From NCBI GenBank assembly GCA_029237695.1, contig CM055271.1, positions 87,033,066 through 87,097,065 of the forward strand: a DNA stretch of 64,000 bases, read 5' to 3'. This document shows positions 20,849-31,529 of the stretch, piece by piece (position 1 is the first letter of the stretch; every line of letters starts with the position of its first letter). A program made the translations under genes and the position numbers. Under the pieces are notes generated by a model. It was not told where the DNA came from, made no database searches, and saw only the letters and a list, made by a program, of their open reading frames with translations. The DNA is from Conchocele bisecta. Lineage: Eukaryota > Mollusca > Bivalvia > Lucinida > Thyasiridae.

Positions 20849-21523
20849 GTAAGATGTTCGTAAGTGCACATTAACAAGGTTTTCTTGTAAACATTTATTG
20901 GATTTACATTTATTGAGCAGCCTATGAACAATAAATGTAAANNNNNNNNNNNNNNNNNNNNNNNNNNNNNNNNNNNNNNNNNNNNNNNNNNNNNNNNNNN
21001 NNNNNNNNNNNNNNNNNNNNNNNNNNNNNNNNNNNNNNNNNNNNNNNNNNNNNNNNNNNNNNNNNNNNNNNNNNNNNNNNNNNNNNNNNNNNNNNNNNNN
21101 NNNNNNNNNNNNNNNNNNNNNNNNNNNNNNNNNNNNNNNNNNNNNNNNNNNNNNNNNNNNNNNNNNNNNNNNNNNNNNNNNNNNNNNNNNNNNNNNNNNN
21201 NNNNNNNNNNNNNNNNNNNNNNNNNNNNNNNNNNNNNNNNNNNNNNNNNNNNNNNNNNNNNNNNNNNNNNNNNNNNNNNNNNNNNNNNNNNNNNNNNNNN
21301 NNNNNNNNNNNNNNNNNNNNNNNNNNNNNNNNNNNNNNNNNNNNNNNNNNNNNNNNNNNNNNNNNNNNNNNNNNNNNNNNNNNNNNNNNNNNNNNNNNNN
21401 NNNNNNNNNNNNNNNNNNNNNNNNNNNNNNNNNNNNNNNNNGAACAATAAATGTAAATCCACCAATTGAATTTGCAGACGATCATAAAGTTTCACTTACG
21501 AACATTTTAGTCGTACGAAGTTC
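20849..21523. mobile_element. Family-B MITE interrupted by the assembly gap
   Basis: The left arm (AGATGTTCGTAAGTGC, GTTTTCTTGTAAACA, GGATTTACATTTATTGAGCA) and right arm (AATGTAAATCC, AACATTTTAGTCGTACGAAG) are normal for the family. The N block falls at the palindrome centre. Confidence 0.75.
20942..21441. other. Assembly gap, exactly 500 N, probably spurious
   Basis: The left flank ends GAACAATAAATGTAAA and the right flank begins with the same 16 bases. An exact round length and identical flanks suggest a scaffolding placeholder across a palindrome, with little or no sequence missing. Confidence 0.85.
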
Positions 21524-21526
21524 ATT

Positions 21527-21812
21527 TTTATCCCGTCAACACATTGCGTATGTGCCGTGAAACACGGTGCCGTGAAACATTTTTGATATCCTGTCAATAC
21601 GATTTGAAGATGCGGCTGGGGTTATTTTTTTTGTATTTTAAAGCTATTTGTAATGTTGACGGGATAAATAGAATAGTAGGTTAGTGCCGTGAATGAGACA
21701 AATATCTGGCGCAGCATGGAAACGGGATGTGCTCGGCAGAGCCCCGCCCATTCCGTTTCCTAAGCCTTGCCAGATATGTTTTCCCATTCACGGCACTAAC
21801 CTACTATTCTCT
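21527..21812. mobile_element. Family-J compound foldback MITE, reverse orientation
   Basis: Starts TTTATCCCGTCAACAC and ends CACTAACCTACTATTCTCTA, the mirror of 4228-4487. It abuts the family-B element to the left. Confidence 0.82.
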
Positions 21813-21867
21813 ATATTGTTTGGGACAGTGCTCCTCTGTGGATGGAGACGGTCCACCGTGAACGTAC

Positions 21868-21946
21868 CTTTGCCCGTGCTTCTCTCGTCGCCTCCGCCTC
21901 CGCGGCCATCGCCCGCTGCATCCCCACGGGAAGTCGCACATCTTTA
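21868..21946 (-). CDS. Stomatin-family exon, second last
   Basis: The exon is entered at an AG acceptor (CTACAG) in phase 2 and left at GTACGT. It encodes KDVRLPVGMQRAMAAEAEA followed by TREARAK, the coiled-coil-forming end of the SPFH domain. The previous exon ends with the AT of the Ile codon that this exon completes. Confidence 0.92.
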
Positions 21947-22085
21947 CTGTAGGTAATATTTATATATATATATATAATTTGATATAACGGGTGCAGAATA
22001 ACACATGTGAAACAATGAGGGATCGGAGCTAGTTATCTCCCCTTTGAATGTATTTATAGAAATCCGGTCCAAATTGTGTAGACCA

Positions 22086-22331
22086 GGGGGCCGTTTCACT
22101 AAACTTCGTACGACTAAAATGTTCGTAAGTGCAAAATTATGATAGTCTGTAAATTTCACATTAACATTGTTTTCTTGTAAATAATTCTTGGATTTACATT
22201 TATTGAGCATAGGCTGCATATGCAGCCTATGCTCAATAAATGTAAATCCATAAATCGAAATTTACAGACGATCTTAAATTTGCACTTACGAACATTTTAG
22301 TCGTAAGAAGTTTAGTGAAACGGGCCCCTGG
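22086..22331. mobile_element. Family-B palindromic MITE, good reference copy
   Basis: GGGGGCCGTTTCACTAAACT at the left; centre GCATAGGCTGCATATGCAGC; AGTTTAGTGAAACGGGCCCC at the right. The two arms are near-perfect reverse complements of about 120 bp. Confidence 0.88.
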
Positions 22332-23225
22332 GCCTTGTTACTGGTAAAGAGGGGGAATGTAGCATGCTTTGTTATGACAAGGAGCAATTATAGTGAGTTT
22401 GATTACTGTCTGTTCCACGTTTTGCTGCCGACGATCTGTTGGCCATTAAGCACATTAAATCTTAAACATATTTAATTGTTAGTACTTTTTCATAAATAAC
22501 AAAAAAATCACAATCCCCAATTTTTTTTTATTTAATGAAATTCCGTCAAATATTGATTTTGTTGCGAAAAAACTATTTTCCTATGGGAATTTAACATGGG
22601 GGCTAAACATTGATTTTGTTTTAATATTTTTTTATTTGTGGAACGATTTTCAAAATCTAAATTTTGTTTTCTTAGTTACATCATTTCCAAGCTATCTAGC
22701 CAGGTTTCGGAGTCAATTTCCATTATTATTTTTTTCCCCATGTTAAATTCCCATACGAACATATTTATTTTCGCTATAAAATCAATATTTGATGGAATTT
22801 CATCAAACAAAATGTTTTGGGGAGGGTGACTTTTTCGTTATTGATGAAAAAGTACTTACATTTAAATATGTTTTAGATTTAATATGTTTAATAGCCAATA
22901 GTATGTCGGCAGAAAAACGTGGAACAGATAGTAATGTTGATCCAGATCATCCTACATATCCACGCAATCTGATCTGGGACTGCATTATTTGCCACATTTT
23001 TATTAATGTTATTGCAAGCAGTGTAGACTCGGATCAGACTGCACAGATGTGCAGTCTGATCTGGGTCTACTCTGTTCGCAAAACTTAGTGTTTCAGTAAG
23101 AAATAAACGCTGAAATACAGCATAGGACCGGATCTCCATAAATAGATTTGCAAAGGGAAATAACTGACTACGATCCCCCATGAAGAATACGGAAAGTTCA
23201 AAACAAGTTTCACGGTCGCGAAAAT
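22332..23225. other. Large stomatin intron: family-Q-like and family-A-like remnants, no gene
   Basis: 22500-22800 resembles the interior of family Q (TTCCTATGGGAATTTAACAT and inverted counterparts). 22938-23084 has AGACTCGGATCAGACTGCAC with an inverted partner, as in family A. No supported coding sequence. Confidence 0.5.
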
Positions 23226-23258
23226 ACGAAGCCCCGCTGGGGACATGGATTTGTTTTT

Positions 23259-24266
23259 AGCACACTTGAGCGAAGCTCATGTGAGCTATTGTTACCGCAA
23301 TCTGTCCGTCCGTATTTAGTCCGTCAGTCGCCCGTCCGTCCGTCGTCCGTCCGTGAACATTTTCAAACGTCTTCTCCTCGGTAACCATTGGGCCACCAAA
23401 CCAAACTTCATGGTCATGGTCCTTAGGTAGGGGGGTTACACAATTGTTAAAATGACGTCATTACGTAATCCAAGCTAGAAATAGCACAACTTCTTCAAAA
23501 ATCTTCTTCTCAAGAACCGCCAACCGGATTTCGACAAAACTTGGTAGGAATGATCGATGTACAATGCTCTTTCAAAGTTGTTAAAATGGTTAAAATGGGC
23601 GTGGCTCGTGGGGTCAAATTTTATTTTTGACCGAATATGGTCATGTTATATATCAAATCGAAGGTATCAACGAGGCGATCACACTGGTGCATTTTTTTGT
23701 CGAAATCGGATGATTATGTCATCCAAGATGGCCGCCGAAAGGTCAACAGGTTGTTTTTATTAGAGATTTCAAAATTCTTCTTCACATGAACCGCTTGACC
23801 CATGGTAGCCAAACTTCACAGTTATGGCCCATGGGTGAAGGCTTTTCAGATTTGTTAAAATGGAGGTCATCGCTAATCCAAGATGGCCGCCGTCTAAAAA
23901 TAGCATAAATTCTTAAACAATCTTCTTCTCATGAACCGCCTGCCAGTACGAAACTTAGTAGGAATGATCAATGTACAATGCTCTTTCAAAGTTGTTAAAA
24001 TGGTGACCCCGGGGTCAAAAATGGGCGTGGCCCGTGGAGTCAAATTGGGGTCGAGGCTGGCCGAGGCTGGCCAAACTTCATAGTAAGTTAAGATCCTTGG
24101 GTGAAGCATTTTTAGATTTGGTAAAATGAGAGTCATCGCTTAATCCAAGATGACCGCCATCTAAAATAGCACAATTTTTTTTTAAAACATATGAACTCAA
24201 TGCCACATTCTCCTCTGGTGTTCATGGAGTCAGGTGAGCGAATTAGGGCCATCATGGCCCTCTTGT
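23259..24266. mobile_element. Dispersed non-coding element with GTCCGTCC run
   Basis: Starts near CACACTTGAGCGAAGCTCAT, followed by runs of GTCC. Inside, a unit of roughly 230 bp recurs two to three times (TCTTCTTCTC.GAACCGC, CAAACTTCA, CTTTCAAAGTTGTTAAAATGG, AATCCAAGATGGCCGCC). It ends GTGAGCGAATTAGGGCC followed by the hairpin GGGCCATCATGGCCC. This layout is familiar to me from clam genomes. No ORF was seen. Confidence 0.6.
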
Positions 24267-24530
24267 TATTAATTCGTTCGCACGAAATAACAATTCGTTC
24301 CCTCAATTTAGCAATTCGTTCCCTCGAATGAACAATTAGTTCCCACGATATAAATATTCGTTCCCTCGAATTAACAATTCGTTCCCAGGAAATGACAATC
24401 TCGAATTCACAATTCGTTCCCACGATATAACAATTCGTTCCCACGAAATGACAATTTGTACCCTCGAATTAACAATTCGCTTCCACGATATAACAATGAT
24501 TTCCCAGATATAACAATTTGTTCCCTAAAC
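24267..24530. repeat. Foldback array FB1: 21-bp AACAATTCGTTCCC units
   Basis: About twelve units with a constant AACAATTCGTTCCC and a variable middle (ACGAAATA, TCAATTTA, TCGAATTA, ACGATATA). The same four variants make up FB2 (27636-27935) and FB3 (35685-36460). Confidence 0.85.
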
Positions 24531-24686
24531 GCGATTTCGAATCGCTATACTATTATGTGATTGGCGGTGGGACACGAAGTGAGCGCGTGTGTGGCCGGTA
24601 ATACGCTTTGCGTCTCATGAACTGATGAGAACAATGCGTAAATGCAGTTCTAAATATAGCGTTGAACATTTAATGATTAAGTATAA

Positions 24687-24785
24687 GTAAGATCACGGTT
24701 CGTCCGCATGTACGAGGAGATAATCCGCGAGCTTTAGCGAGTTGATTATCGCTCGTATATGCGGACAAACGTGATCTAACTTATT
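24687..24785. repeat. Long hairpin, about 99 bp
   Basis: TAAGATCACGGTTCGTCCGC at the left is matched by GCGGACAAACGTGATCTAAC at the right, with GATAATC.GCGAGCTTTAGCG at the apex. Confidence 0.75.
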
Positions 24786-24904
24786 TATCACATCCTCGTG
24801 CACATACCATACCTGGCACACGAGCTGTGTTAATACAGAAACAAAACCCGGAAATGTTTCAAAAATGTGATAATTTAATATACATTGGACAAAGCGTCGC
24901 AATG

Positions 24905-25024
24905 TGGGGTAAACACTAAACTAGGGAAAACAATAAACTAGGGTAAACAAAAACTAGGGCAAACAATAAACTAAGGTAAACAATAAACTAAGGTAAACAA
25001 TAAACTAGGGTAAACAATAAAGCA
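24905..25024. repeat. Minisatellite, AAACTAGGGTAAACAAT units
   Basis: About six tandem units of 16-18 bp, with AGGGTAAAC, AAGGTAAAC and AGGGCAAAC variants. Confidence 0.85.
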
Positions 25025-25416
25025 CAGTGAGATTCCACTGTACTAAAATAATTGAAATAAAGTGAACACGTACCCTCCTGTCATGTACACTACAGTGACA
25101 ACACATGTATATATTTCCTAGTATGTAACAATAACATGTATGTTTGTGACTAAAAAGAAAATAAATATAAAAGAAAACAATAGAGCACAGTAACGGAAAA
25201 GTAAAAATGTCAGATCAGTAAAAATGGTAAAAAAACAAACTTGAAAAAGTAAACTACGATATAGAGAAAAGGTATGCTAGTCAAATGTTTTCAAGTAGAA
25301 ACATCATTTTCGTGTAAAAAAATGTTTACATGCTTCTGACCATTATCTTTTGTTGCGTAGCCAGTCATATCTGGACACAGTAGGCCATGCAACATTATCT
25401 TACATTATCACGAACT
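25025..25416. other. Intron sequence, nothing recognised
   Basis: AT-rich, no supported coding frame or shared repeat, apart from CAGTGAGATTCCACTGTA (25026-25043), a family-I-like end. Confidence 0.35.
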
Positions 25417-25643
25417 TAACCCTTTCCCTGTTTTGTGATATTTCGACTCATCCAAATCGAAAACATCTGAATAAAAGAATCAAATGCTGGGTCAAATGAT
25501 GGTTAAATTATCTGATAGAATAGAAAACATTGTGGGAAAAGTAGAAATTGCTTGTTACATGCAATTTCTCCTTTTCCCACAATGTTTTCAAAAGACATCT
25601 TCTGCAGAGGCGTCAAAAGTCGTCTCTATCAGGGAAAGGGTTA
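25417..25643. mobile_element. TTAA-ended palindromic MITE
   Basis: TTAACCCTTTCCCTG at the left and CAGGGAAAGGGTTAA at the right, with the inner palindrome AACATTGTGGGAAAAG/CTTTTCCCACAATGTT. Confidence 0.8.
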
Positions 25644-26130
25644 ACAAAAGATAAACCACACTTTGAAGACATATACTCGTATACCTGTCTCACTTCGTTT
25701 CGTTTCAGCTTATATTTAATGGTGGGAATTGGCTCGAACACCTTGCATACCCGGGATATAGTCAAGTAAAGAAGCAGGCCGATGGTCGTCGGTCCGGTTC
25801 ATATTTCCGAATATTGATAATTGTTGCATTTATGCAGGCTCCAAAAGTGTGCTCCAAATATAGGCGAATCTATGCAGGTATGGTAACCTATAATTTGAGG
25901 CCTCCTATAGCACCCATCAGTTTATCGAGTGTGGCTGGGTAGCGACTAGAGATGACTGAGGGGAATTCAGACTAATTTACGTGTATATTGCGTTTTGAGT
26001 GACATATTACGGATTGGTCAACTGAAATTAAGTGACGAATGTACTACTAGCGAGTGTCCTTCTATGCAATTAACCATTTTGAGTTTACCATGTTAACCTG
26101 TCTCACTTGTATTGCCTTAAATATATAACG
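25644..26130. other. Intron sequence, no gene recognised
   Basis: 25700-25810 resembles 16680-16760 (GGTGGGAA.TGGCTCGAA and CATACCCGGG), a further dispersed repeat. The rest is featureless. Confidence 0.4.
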
Positions 26131-26370
26131 TGGCTGTGACTGGAGAAATGGGGCTTATGGGATTTGTGACCAGTGTAGCTCTTGATCAAATAACACACTC
26201 ATGTAGCCGAATAACGATCTGTATTGCTTGTTAGAAGCATGGCGGGTGTTTAATCGGTGGATTGGCGAACAGTGCAGATCCTGATCAGACTGTGCGGATG
26301 CACAGGCTGATTTGGATCTACACTGGTCACAAAACCCATAATCCCTATTTCTCCGGTCACAGCCACATAT
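26131..26370. mobile_element. Family-A MITE, best complete copy (about 240 bp)
   Basis: GTGGCTGTGACTGGAGAAAT at the left and ATTTCTCCGGTCACAGCCAC at the right. The interior holds GTAGCTCTTGATCAAATAAC, GCTTGTTAGAAGCATG and GATCAGACTGTGCGGATGCA. I used this copy as the reference for the family. Confidence 0.88.
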
Positions 26371-26422
26371 ATGTTTCAAAGCCGGTATGTGTATAAACAA
26401 CGCTCGAGCTATCTTCGTGAAC

Positions 26423-27048
26423 TTTAAAGGTACATGCCCACTCTGTAGGCACAACATGTTCATAATAGGAATTAAATAAGTGTATAATTGTGTCACTATT
26501 CCACCAGTTCTAAAATTTACGAGTGCCCGCTATACAGATATAATCATTCAGTAATTATGATAGTTTTTAATTATTTATACAATTAAATGAGTCACCTGAA
26601 AAATAATATTTTCGACAGATTATGAGTATGATCATTGCCCACTTTCGCCCCTAAGTAACTGGAATGGATTTTGATATGTTCATTTTGCAACCAACCCAAC
26701 CGTCACAAAATGGTTTTCAGACTAGTCCATTTATGAAAAGGGGATATTTTTTGTTCTCAAAAATATTAAAATTACTTTCAGAAAGTGCAGATCCTGATGA
26801 GACGGCTCGTTACGAGCCGGCTCATCTGGATCTGCACTTTTTGCATAAACCGCTATAGCGGGATTTCGGGTTCAAAGGGTTAAGGAAACACGGTTATCGC
26901 CTCTGATATCAGTGTGAAAATTTACGCCAGATATAAAATGTATAATAATGCCAATCAATATGTGGGGTAATGGTGAATTCATGTTTATTTTGCCAGAACA
27001 TGTGTCAGATGATGTCTCTGATATAAAGAACATGTGTGCCTACTCTGC
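26423..27048. mobile_element. Family-L MITE interrupted by a family-K MITE
   Basis: 26423-26636 and 26883-27048 align with 8119-8624. 26639-26882 is a complete family-K element. About 45 bases present in the other copy are missing at the junction. Confidence 0.8.
26639..26882. mobile_element. Family-K foldback MITE nested in family L
   Basis: CCCCTAAGTAACTGGAATGG, the GAGACGGCTCGTTACGAGCC hairpin and the AAAGGGTTAA end. Its left terminal TTAA is lost. Confidence 0.78.
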
Positions 27049-27146
27049 CAGTAAACATCGAGGTTATCCATTACATGCTGAATACACATATACAGGGTAT
27101 GAACATTGAATCAATTTTCGTTACTTTTCTTACTTCTTCTCAAAAG

Positions 27147-27209
27147 TATATGTTGTGACCACTCATTTGAACCGTCTCGAAAAATGAGAAGTCGAACAAT
27201 ATACACTTC
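27147..27209. mobile_element. Family-E hairpin, one arm damaged
   Basis: AAAGTATATGTTGTGACCAC followed by a shortened inverted arm ending ATATACACTT. Confidence 0.55.
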
Positions 27210-27405
27210 CCCGCATAGTTAAGAGTATTTTGTTTGTGTTGTTTTTTTTTGTGCGAAAAATGTTGTAACATCACCATGTAGTGGGTTAAAGGTACATGCC
27301 CACTCAGTTCATATATATAGTTATACCGATGAAAGCCGAAACACGCCGAATGCCTGTGGGTTAATTACGTTGAAAATAAAAAAGGACCACAAACATTTAC
27401 ATGTC

Positions 27406-27477
27406 GGTTCTATGGTGTAATGGTTAGCACTCAGGACTCTGAATCCTGCGATCCGAGTTCAAATCTCGGTAGAACCT
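27406..27477 (+). tRNA. tRNA-Gln (anticodon CTG)
   Basis: 72 nt folding into a standard cloverleaf: acceptor GGTTCTA/TAGAACC, D arm with GGTGTAATGGTTAGCAC (box A), anticodon stem CAGGA/TCCTG with loop CTCTGAA (anticodon CTG), and T arm CCGAGTTCAAATCTCGG (box B). No intron, and CCA is not encoded, as is normal for nuclear tRNAs. It decodes CAG glutamine codons. It lies in the big stomatin intron on the opposite strand. Confidence 0.95.
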
Positions 27478-27635
27478 TCAATTTTTAACCTAACTATAAT
27501 TTGTGATACTAATATAATATATGAACATAATCTGACAATGTACATGTATCACACATGATCTGTATGCTGTAATGATTCGTACTGTGAATCTGAATTCGAC
27601 GGAGCCTCACAGGCGACGTAGAATTATTTTTTTTA

Positions 27636-27935
27636 TTAATTCGTTCCACGAAATAACAATTCGTTCCCTCAATTTAACAATTGGTTCACACGAATTAACA
27701 ATTGTTTTTCCACAAATTAACAATTCGTTCCCTCAATTTAACAATTCGTTCCCACGAAATAATTCGTGGGAACGAATTGTTAAATTGAGGGAACGAATTG
27801 TCATTTCGATGGAACGAATTGTTAATTCGAGTGAACTAATTGTTATATCGTGGGAACGAATGATTCATTTGAGGAAACGAATTGTTAAATTGAGGGAACG
27901 AATTGTTATTTCGTGGGAACGAATTAATAGAAAGA
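27636..27935. mobile_element. Foldback element FB2, palindromic 21-bp array
   Basis: A left half of AACAATTCGTTCCC units in one orientation meets a right half in the other at 27768-27772 (CCACGAAATAATTCGTGG). The outer ends are TTATTAATTCGTTCC and GGAACGAATTAATAG. It lies 160 bp downstream of the tRNA-Gln gene. Confidence 0.85.
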
Positions 27936-28027
27936 AATCCATGTCCAATAATTTTGACATGTTTGTAATTCATATAAAAAAAAAGAATGTAAATATTTGT
28001 TCCGTAATATTGTTCATTTCTCATCAA

Positions 28028-28107
28028 AAGTGTATGTTGTTACATGTACCACTCATTTGAACCGTCTCGGCGAGACGGTTCAACTGAGTGGTAACAACGT
28101 GCACTTT
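28028..28107. mobile_element. Family-E perfect hairpin
   Basis: GTGTATGTTGTTAC with ACTCATTTGAACCGTCTCGG and the inverted copy ending GTAACAACGTGCACTT. Confidence 0.75.
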
Positions 28108-28201
28108 GGGTGGGTAGCGGGGGCATCCAGTCGATTCGCCGGACCAATATTGTGATGCTTCCGCCGCCCCTGCATATACACATCGAATAACCTATAAATA
28201 T

Positions 28202-28279
28202 TGCTTGTTAGAAGCATGGTAGAAGCATGACGGCTCGCAGGATTCAGAGTCCTAAGTGCTAACCATTACACCATAGAAC
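28202..28279 (-). pseudogene. Truncated tRNA-Gln pseudogene fused to a family-A fragment
   Basis: On the minus strand, TTCTATGGTGTAATGGTTAGC followed by the anticodon arm AGGACTCTGAATCCT is the 5' half of the tRNA-Gln(CTG) gene at 27406. It stops after the anticodon stem, and the T arm is absent. It is joined directly to GAGCCGTCATGCTTC of a family-A MITE (28202-28236). Confidence 0.8.
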
Positions 28280-28799
28280 AGATTGTACGGTGCATGTAAA
28301 TATAAGATTATTATATGTTATCTCCCTTGAGATATTGTCGTTATATGCCTAAATGGCGAGGACGACCAAGAAAATACTGCCCTGTGCCAACGTATCATAT
28401 GACGCTTGGTCTGTCTTGCTTTGTATCTAAAACTCTACATATACTATTCTCTATAGTTTTCACATTTTTGGGCTCAGTTTATCAGTTAAATTCTGAAAAA
28501 TACGAATCAAGACATTTCGTGCGTAAGAATACAGCAGCTATTATCTTTAGTTCTCACAGTTAGGTAGTAGTGACTAGTTAGCCGCCAGTTTCGTACAATT
28601 TGTTTCTGTGAGTTCAAAACAATATTTATTCTACAGAAAAAGTATGAATGGGAATGGGTTTGCATTATCATAGTACATTTGCCTCTGGATGATGATTGAG
28701 AAAACATGCAACTTTCAGTCTCTAGTTCTGCAAGTGATCAGTTTTTGTGGAGATAACATATTTCAGTACGTTCAGTACTTTGATTTTTATCAAAGTAAG
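28280..28799. other. Intron sequence, no gene recognised
   Basis: A short open stretch around 28345 reads MPKWRGRPRKY, AT-hook-like, but it is not extended by coding sequence on either side. Confidence 0.4.
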
Positions 28800-29170
28800 T
28801 ACAGTGGAACCTCTCTAAACCGGACACCAAGAAAACACATGTTATCTTTGTTTTGACGAGTTTCTTGTTCATTTATCTCAGGTGATAATGTCTGTTCGTG
28901 GTCGCATAGCACACAGCTCTGGATCGGAATTATAACATGCCGGATTTACAGTGAAACCTCTCTAAGCCGGACACCTATATATATATATATATATAAATAT
29001 ATCCGCATATATAATATATATATATTTATATGCAGATATATTTATATATATATAGTGGAATCTCTCTAAACCGGACACCAAACAAACACCTGTTATCTTA
29101 TGTTTGTTGAGTTTCTTGGTAATTTATCTCAGATGATAGTGTCTGTTTGTGATCGCATATATATGCGGAT
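28800..29170. mobile_element. Two family-I MITE copies around an AT microsatellite
   Basis: ACAGTGGAACCTCTCTAAAC starts at 28801, and a near repeat (AGTGGAATCTCTCTAAACCG) at 29055. Both continue with TGTTATCTT.TGTTT and GATAATGTCTGTT-like text. 28976-29055 is mainly (TA)n. Confidence 0.7.
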
Positions 29171-29199
29171 ATATATATTAACACAGACACCGTAATCCT

Positions 29200-30751
29200 G
29201 GAGCTGGCCTTAAGACCCGTTCGCAAAATTAGGGTGACAGCAGTTCTCACTTGAACTGGGTTAATGGGTCCCTAGACATGAAAAATCACCGAGGTGCTTG
29301 CCCGTCAGAGGGTGCACGAATGCTACAGGACGAGAAATCCAAGATGGCCGCCATTGGACATGACGAAAATATAACTTTTTAGATTTTTGGAGTGTATACA
29401 TGTGTAATATGTCTAATTTCACTCATATAGATGTACTGAATTAATTTATGATATTGTTGTAACGAATCAAGGTCATATTGGCCTTGATTTCGCCAATATG
29501 CTGATGGAAATCATAAAATTACCCCACACACCCAACATTACATGCGATTTGTTGCACTTGATGTTTTGCCAAACATTTAGACGTATAGTCACATCTGCAT
29601 TTCACATACTGCATGCCGTACTGCTCAGCGGCGACAGTCATTTAAACAACAGAGCATGCTACACCAAGACATGCCCTGGTCAATGTCATCTTTTACACCG
29701 ATGACATTAGCGTACACTGCACATTTTCAGCAGTACAGAATGGTGTCAAACATGCGGAATTCATTTCTGACATTAAATTCTGGATATGATTTTAGTCATC
29801 GAGACCTGGGTTTTGAAAACAGCAAATAAGACAATGTAGGGAACAACATGTAATGAAAGGATAAAACCCATTGCCGATGGAATACACGTGTATGGACAAA
29901 TACATACGTAATACAGACGTTTTTGCTGGGACTGGCCGATAGGTGACATATACACAATATGGCACTAAAAACTCAACTGAACTGATTCATATTGTTTGCT
30001 TAGTGTTTGCGGCCTGCCAACAACTAAGGTCATTTTAGGCCGGGTCAATGGGGTCGAGTCCCAGGTTTCGCCTGTATGAATGAAATCATAAACATCAGAA
30101 CTGAATATTTGCAATAATAATATTCAGCCCAGGTGCCAGGTCCTAACCACACCAGAGTCACTTTGCCCCATCTTCCAAGAGTAATATATTATTATTAATC
30201 CTATTACTCTTATAATTGGTATAACCTGATTCAACTTTCAAGTATAAGGAGAAGAAAAGTGCATGAGGGCCAAACCAGGTAGATCGGGATTCCATTAACG
30301 GTGAACCGCACCGTTAATTTTTGACCTACTCACCCATCCTCCTCCCGTGATTCATAGTATAATCGGATGAAAATCAGTCGCTATGTGATGCATAATTATA
30401 AATATGTGGAATCGATCATACGTACAATGTATGTGTATACAAGAAGGAAAGCACAGTATCAATCCTTATCCCTGGGATCGGCCTATGTCAAAACAATATC
30501 AGAAATGAATTATACATATACAAATCATTGAAGTAGAGGTATTGCACATATGTATACTATCAAAACAAAAAATTAATATTTTTTCCCATCGTCTGACGGC
30601 GGCCATCTTGGATTTCTGGTCCTGTAGCATTCGTACACCCTCTGACGGACAAGCACCTCGGTGATTGTTCACGTCTATAGACCCATTAACTCAGTTCAAG
30701 TGAGAACTGCTGTCTCCCTAATTTTGCGAACGGGTCTTAAGGCCAGCTCCT
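29200..30751. mobile_element. 1.55-kb element with inverted repeats of about 180 bp
   Basis: GGAGCTGGCCTTAAGACCCG, CAGTTCTCACTTGAACTG and AAATCCAAGATGGCCGCC at the left recur as reverse complements at 30597-30751. The interior has no convincing transposase and contains a SINE-like segment (about 29998-30350). Confidence 0.75.
29998..30350. mobile_element. SINE-like repeat related to 63013-63519
   Basis: GGGTCAATGGGGTCGAGTCC, TCAGAACTGAATATTTGCA, GGTGCCAGGTCCTAACCACA and CATGAGGGCCAAACCAGGTA are shared in order with the element at 63013-63519. A short part also occurs in both arms of the 3081-7085 element. Confidence 0.7.
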
Positions 30752-30966
30752 GTACTACCGCATATAAATATTCCGATGACGCCGTCAATGTAGCCGCATC
30801 CGTTACGGGGGTATTTCTAGAGAACTTACATTATTGTTTGCCCTAGTTTCTTAACCAGTGAAATCCGAGAATATCGTCTCAATTAGTCGCATATTGCGAC
30901 GCTCTCGCCAATATCTATTAAATTAATCATTAAATGTTGCAATAACTCAGCAGTTATATTACGACC

Positions 30967-31265
30967 ACAGGCCCCGCCTTGTTGACGTAATTTCATGTGA
31001 CGTGCACCATGTGTACGACCAATTCAGTGTCAAACGACCAATCACGTAATAGTAGCGTTGTTGCAAATACGTTTATGGGCAGCGCTCCATTCTACTAGAC
31101 AGATGCCCGCGATGGGGCGGGACAACCAATACAGGCCCCGCCTTGTTGACGTAATTTCATGTGACGTGCACCATGTGTACGACCAATTCAGTGTCAAACG
31201 ACCAATCACGTACTAGTAGCGCTGTTGCAAACACGTTTATGGGCGGCGCTCCATTCTAATAGACA
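30967..31265. repeat. 164-bp tandem duplication, second copy split by a MITE
   Basis: ACAGGCCCCGCCTTGTTGAC starts at 30967 and again at 31131, with almost identical text after each. The second unit is cut at 31266 by a family-B element and resumes at 31511 with CCTGCGATGGGGCGGGC.AAC. Confidence 0.85.
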
Positions 31266-31266
31266 G

Positions 31267-31510
31267 GTGTCCGTTTCACTAAACTTCTTACGACTAAAAT
31301 GTTCGTAAGTTCAAATTTAAGATCATCTGTAAATTTCAATTTATGGATTTACATTTATTGAGCATAGGCTGCATATGCAGCCTATGCTCAATAAATGTAA
31401 ATCCATCAATAGTTCACAAGAAAACATTGTTAATGTGACATTTACAGACTATCATAATTGTTCACTTACGAACATTTTAGTCGTACGAAGTTTAGTGAAA
31501 CGGCCCCCAG
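31267..31510. mobile_element. Family-B palindromic MITE inserted in the 164-bp duplication
   Basis: TCCGTTTCACTAAACTTCTT at the left and AGTTTAGTGAAACGGCCCCC at the right. The centre is GCATAGGCTGCATATGCAGC. Confidence 0.88.
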
Positions 31511-31529
31511 GTTCCTGCGATGGGGCGGG

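Noticed and set aside
20942..21441. Open frames running through the N block
   Set aside because: Undetermined bases cannot stop a frame. There is no coding evidence on either side.
24267..24530. Regular repeats with variable middles as a CRISPR-like array
   Set aside because: The variable parts are four recurring variants and not unique spacers, the unit is 21 bp, the host is a eukaryote and no cas genes exist.
27541..27620. Second tRNA-like sequence downstream of tRNA-Gln
   Set aside because: CTGTATGCTGTAATGATTCG faintly recalls the D arm, but neither the anticodon stem nor the T arm forms.
28315..28563. AT-hook protein (KWRGRPRKY)
   Set aside because: A single short motif in a frame with no other coding features and no splice sites in phase.
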